A model generated the notes under the pieces. The model searched no databases, was not told the origin of the DNA, and saw only the letters and a program-made list of their open reading frames with translations. A stretch of 64,000 nt of DNA. Source: an uncultured Litoreibacter sp. Lineage in GTDB: Bacteria; Pseudomonadota; Alphaproteobacteria; Rhodobacterales; Rhodobacteraceae. Below, one piece after another: positions 62,860 to 64,000 of the stretch (position 1 is its first letter; every line of letters starts with the position of its first letter). A program made the position numbers and the translations under genes. The stretch is from positions 496,001 to 560,000 of the forward strand of contig CANMWQ010000003.1 in assembly GCA_947501685.1 (NCBI GenBank), given 5' to 3'.

Positions 62860-64000
62860 TTACTCGGCTGCTTCTACATACTCCTCCATCGGGGGGCAGG
62901 TGCAGGTCAGGTTGCGGTCTCCCCAGACATTGTCGACGCGGTTCACCGGCGGCCAGTATTTGTCCACGCGGAAGGCGCCTACGGGGAAGCCGCCTGTCTC
63001 GCGGCTATAGGGCCGGTCCCAGTCCTTGACGAGGTCTTCCATTGTGTGCGGCGCGTTTTTCAGCGGGTTGTTTTCGGAGTCCATGCTGCCATCTTCGATG
63101 GCTTTGATCTCGGCACGGATGCCAAGCATGGCGTCGCAGAAACGATCGAGCTCGGCTTTGGTTTCCGACTCCGTGGGTTCGATCATCAAGGTGCCTGCGA
63201 CGGGCCAGGACATGGTGGGCGCATGGAAGCCGCAATCGCTGAGGCGCTTGGCGATGTCGTCGACGGTGATATGGGCGCTGTCGGCAAAGGGCCGCGTGTC
63301 GATGATGCATTCATGCGCGACCCGGCCCGTGGGGCCTTTGTAGAGCACGTCGAAGGCCCCTTCGAGCCGTTTGGCGATGTAGTTGGCGTTCAGGATCGCG
63401 ACCCGCGTGGCCTGCGTCAGGCCCTCGCCGCCCATCATCAGGCAATAGGCCCATGAGATCGGCAAGAGCGACGGCGAGCCGAACGGGGCGGCGGAAACCG
63501 CGCCTTCGCCCGTGTTGGGATCACCCGGCAAGTGCTTGACCAAATGCTGTTTCACGCCGATAGGACCCATGCCGGGGCCGCCGCCGCCATGGGGGATGCA
63601 GAAGGTCTTGTGCAGGTTCAGGTGGCTGACATCGCCGCCCAGATCGCCGGGGCGGGACAGGCCGACCATGGCGTTCATATTGGCCCCGTCGATATAGACC
63701 TGCCCGCCCGCGTCATGGGTGATCTGGCAGACGTCGATCACGGTTTCCTCGAACACGCCATGGGTAGAAGGGTATGTGATCATGCAGCCCGCGAGATTGT
63801 CCTTGTGCTGGTCCACCTTGGCCTGGAAATCCGCAAGGTCGATGTCGCCATTGTCAGCGGATTTCACGGGGACCACGGTCCAGCCGACCATTTGCGCGGA
63901 GGCGGGGTTGGTCCCATGCGCGCTCATCGGGATGAGGCAGATGTTGCGATGCCCCTGCCCGTTCGCGCGGTGAAAGGCGGCGATGGTCAGCAGGCCCGCA
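62860..64000 (-). CDS. gcvP: Glycine dehydrogenase (decarboxylating), C-terminal part
   Basis: The gene runs off the right edge; about 380 C-terminal residues are present. PLP site: the GcvP stretch [21 protein letters not shown] includes the Schiff-base Lys. Also [17 protein letters not shown]-protein of the glycine cleavage system, decarboxylates glycine and passes the aminomethyl group to H-protein. It and sarcosine oxidase both feed THF one-carbon units. Confidence 0.96.
   Translation of the reverse strand, partial: AGLLTIAAFHRANGQGHRNICLIPMSAHGTNPASAQMVGWTVVPVKSADNGDIDLADFQAKVDQHKDNLAGCMITYPSTHGVFEETVIDVCQITHDAGGQVYIDGANMNAMVGLSRPGDLGGDVSHLNLHKTFCIPHGGGGPGMGPIGVKQHLVKHLPGDPNTGEGAVSAAPFGSPSLLPISWAYCLMMGGEGLTQATRVAILNANYIAKRLEGAFDVLYKGPTGRVAHECIIDTRPFADSAHITVDDIAKRLSDCGFHAPTMSWPVAGTLMIEPTESETKAELDRFCDAMLGIRAEIKAIEDGSMDSENNPLKNAPHTMEDLVKDWDRPYSRETGGFPVGAFRVDKYWPPVNRVDNVWGDRNLTCTCPPMEEYVEAAE

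Noticed and set aside
1-64000. tRNA, rRNA, CRISPR, riboswitch, phage or insertion sequence
   Set aside because: None could be seen by reading; in particular no transposase or integrase motif was found in any frame of the track.

Overview
The window is a 64 kb piece of an alphaproteobacterial chromosome of the Rhodobacteraceae (Roseobacter group) type. This rests on high GC, the opgC-opgG-opgH set, a soxBDAG sarcosine oxidase set, a RutR/PreTA/hydantoinase pyrimidine module, a SitABCD manganese transporter, the allantoinase-OHCU decarboxylase fusion and several typical Rhodobacteraceae orphans (Hint-domain protein, DUF1289, DUF4329). Genus cannot be decided from the sequence alone. Genes are dense, mostly in short operons with ATGA-type overlaps. 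No tRNA, rRNA, CRISPR, phage or insertion sequence was seen.

Layout: (1) 1-3.8 kb: 5' end of an ABC exporter, a Hint-domain protein, a LysM protein and a LOG-family protein. (2) 3.9-6.8 kb: a compact periplasmic operon of two small related CxxxC proteins, a SCO protein, a Tat-type rhodanese and a secreted esterase. (3) 6.8-7.9 kb: a lower-GC islet with an imperfect inverted repeat, a small membrane protein resembling the C-terminal third of cytochrome oxidase subunit I, and a palindromic repeat. (4) 7.9-12.6 kb: osmoregulated periplasmic glucan operon. (5) 12.9-18.4 kb: SGNH hydrolase, GNAT, a ThDP enzyme/CoA-transferase pair, DUF302 and superoxide dismutase. (6) 18.5-24.1 kb: sarcosine oxidase, with an extra 58-residue membrane protein missing from the ORF track. 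(7) 24.3-29.4 kb: RuvX, DUF1289, RNA methyltransferase, dioxygenase-like protein, DusA, and a tandem pair of secreted JAMM-like (DUF4329) proteins. (8) 29.5-35.9 kb: sitABCD, puuE-uraD fusion and phosphomannomutase. (9) 36.0-43.1 kb: DsbA, DsbD and ccmFGHI. (10) 43.3-48.6 kb: DMT permease, a HisD-like dehydrogenase/LacI/SnoaL operon and a cytoplasmic-type nonspecific nuclease. (11) 48.9-61.5 kb: pyrimidine uptake and reductive catabolism, interrupted by a few small envelope proteins. (12) 61.7-64 kb: MBL-fold hydrolase, monooxygenase-like protein and the C-terminal part of glycine decarboxylase.

How the genes work together: the pyrimidine genes form one regulon. PreT/PreA reduce uracil or thymine, HydA opens the ring, the Zn amidohydrolase removes the carbamoyl group, and an NMT1-type ABC transporter probably brings in the substrate. 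RutR-like palindromes lie in front of both arms. Sarcosine oxidase and glycine decarboxylase both feed one-carbon units to tetrahydrofolate. DsbA, DsbD and the Ccm proteins share periplasmic thiol chemistry for cytochrome c assembly, and the SCO operon may add copper or thiol handling.

The least explained parts are the oxidase-subunit-I-like fragment, the double CxxxC/SCO operon, the secreted JAMM-like pair, the unassigned lipoprotein inside the pyrimidine operon, and two families of dispersed palindromic repeats. All statements come from reading the sequence; no database search was run.
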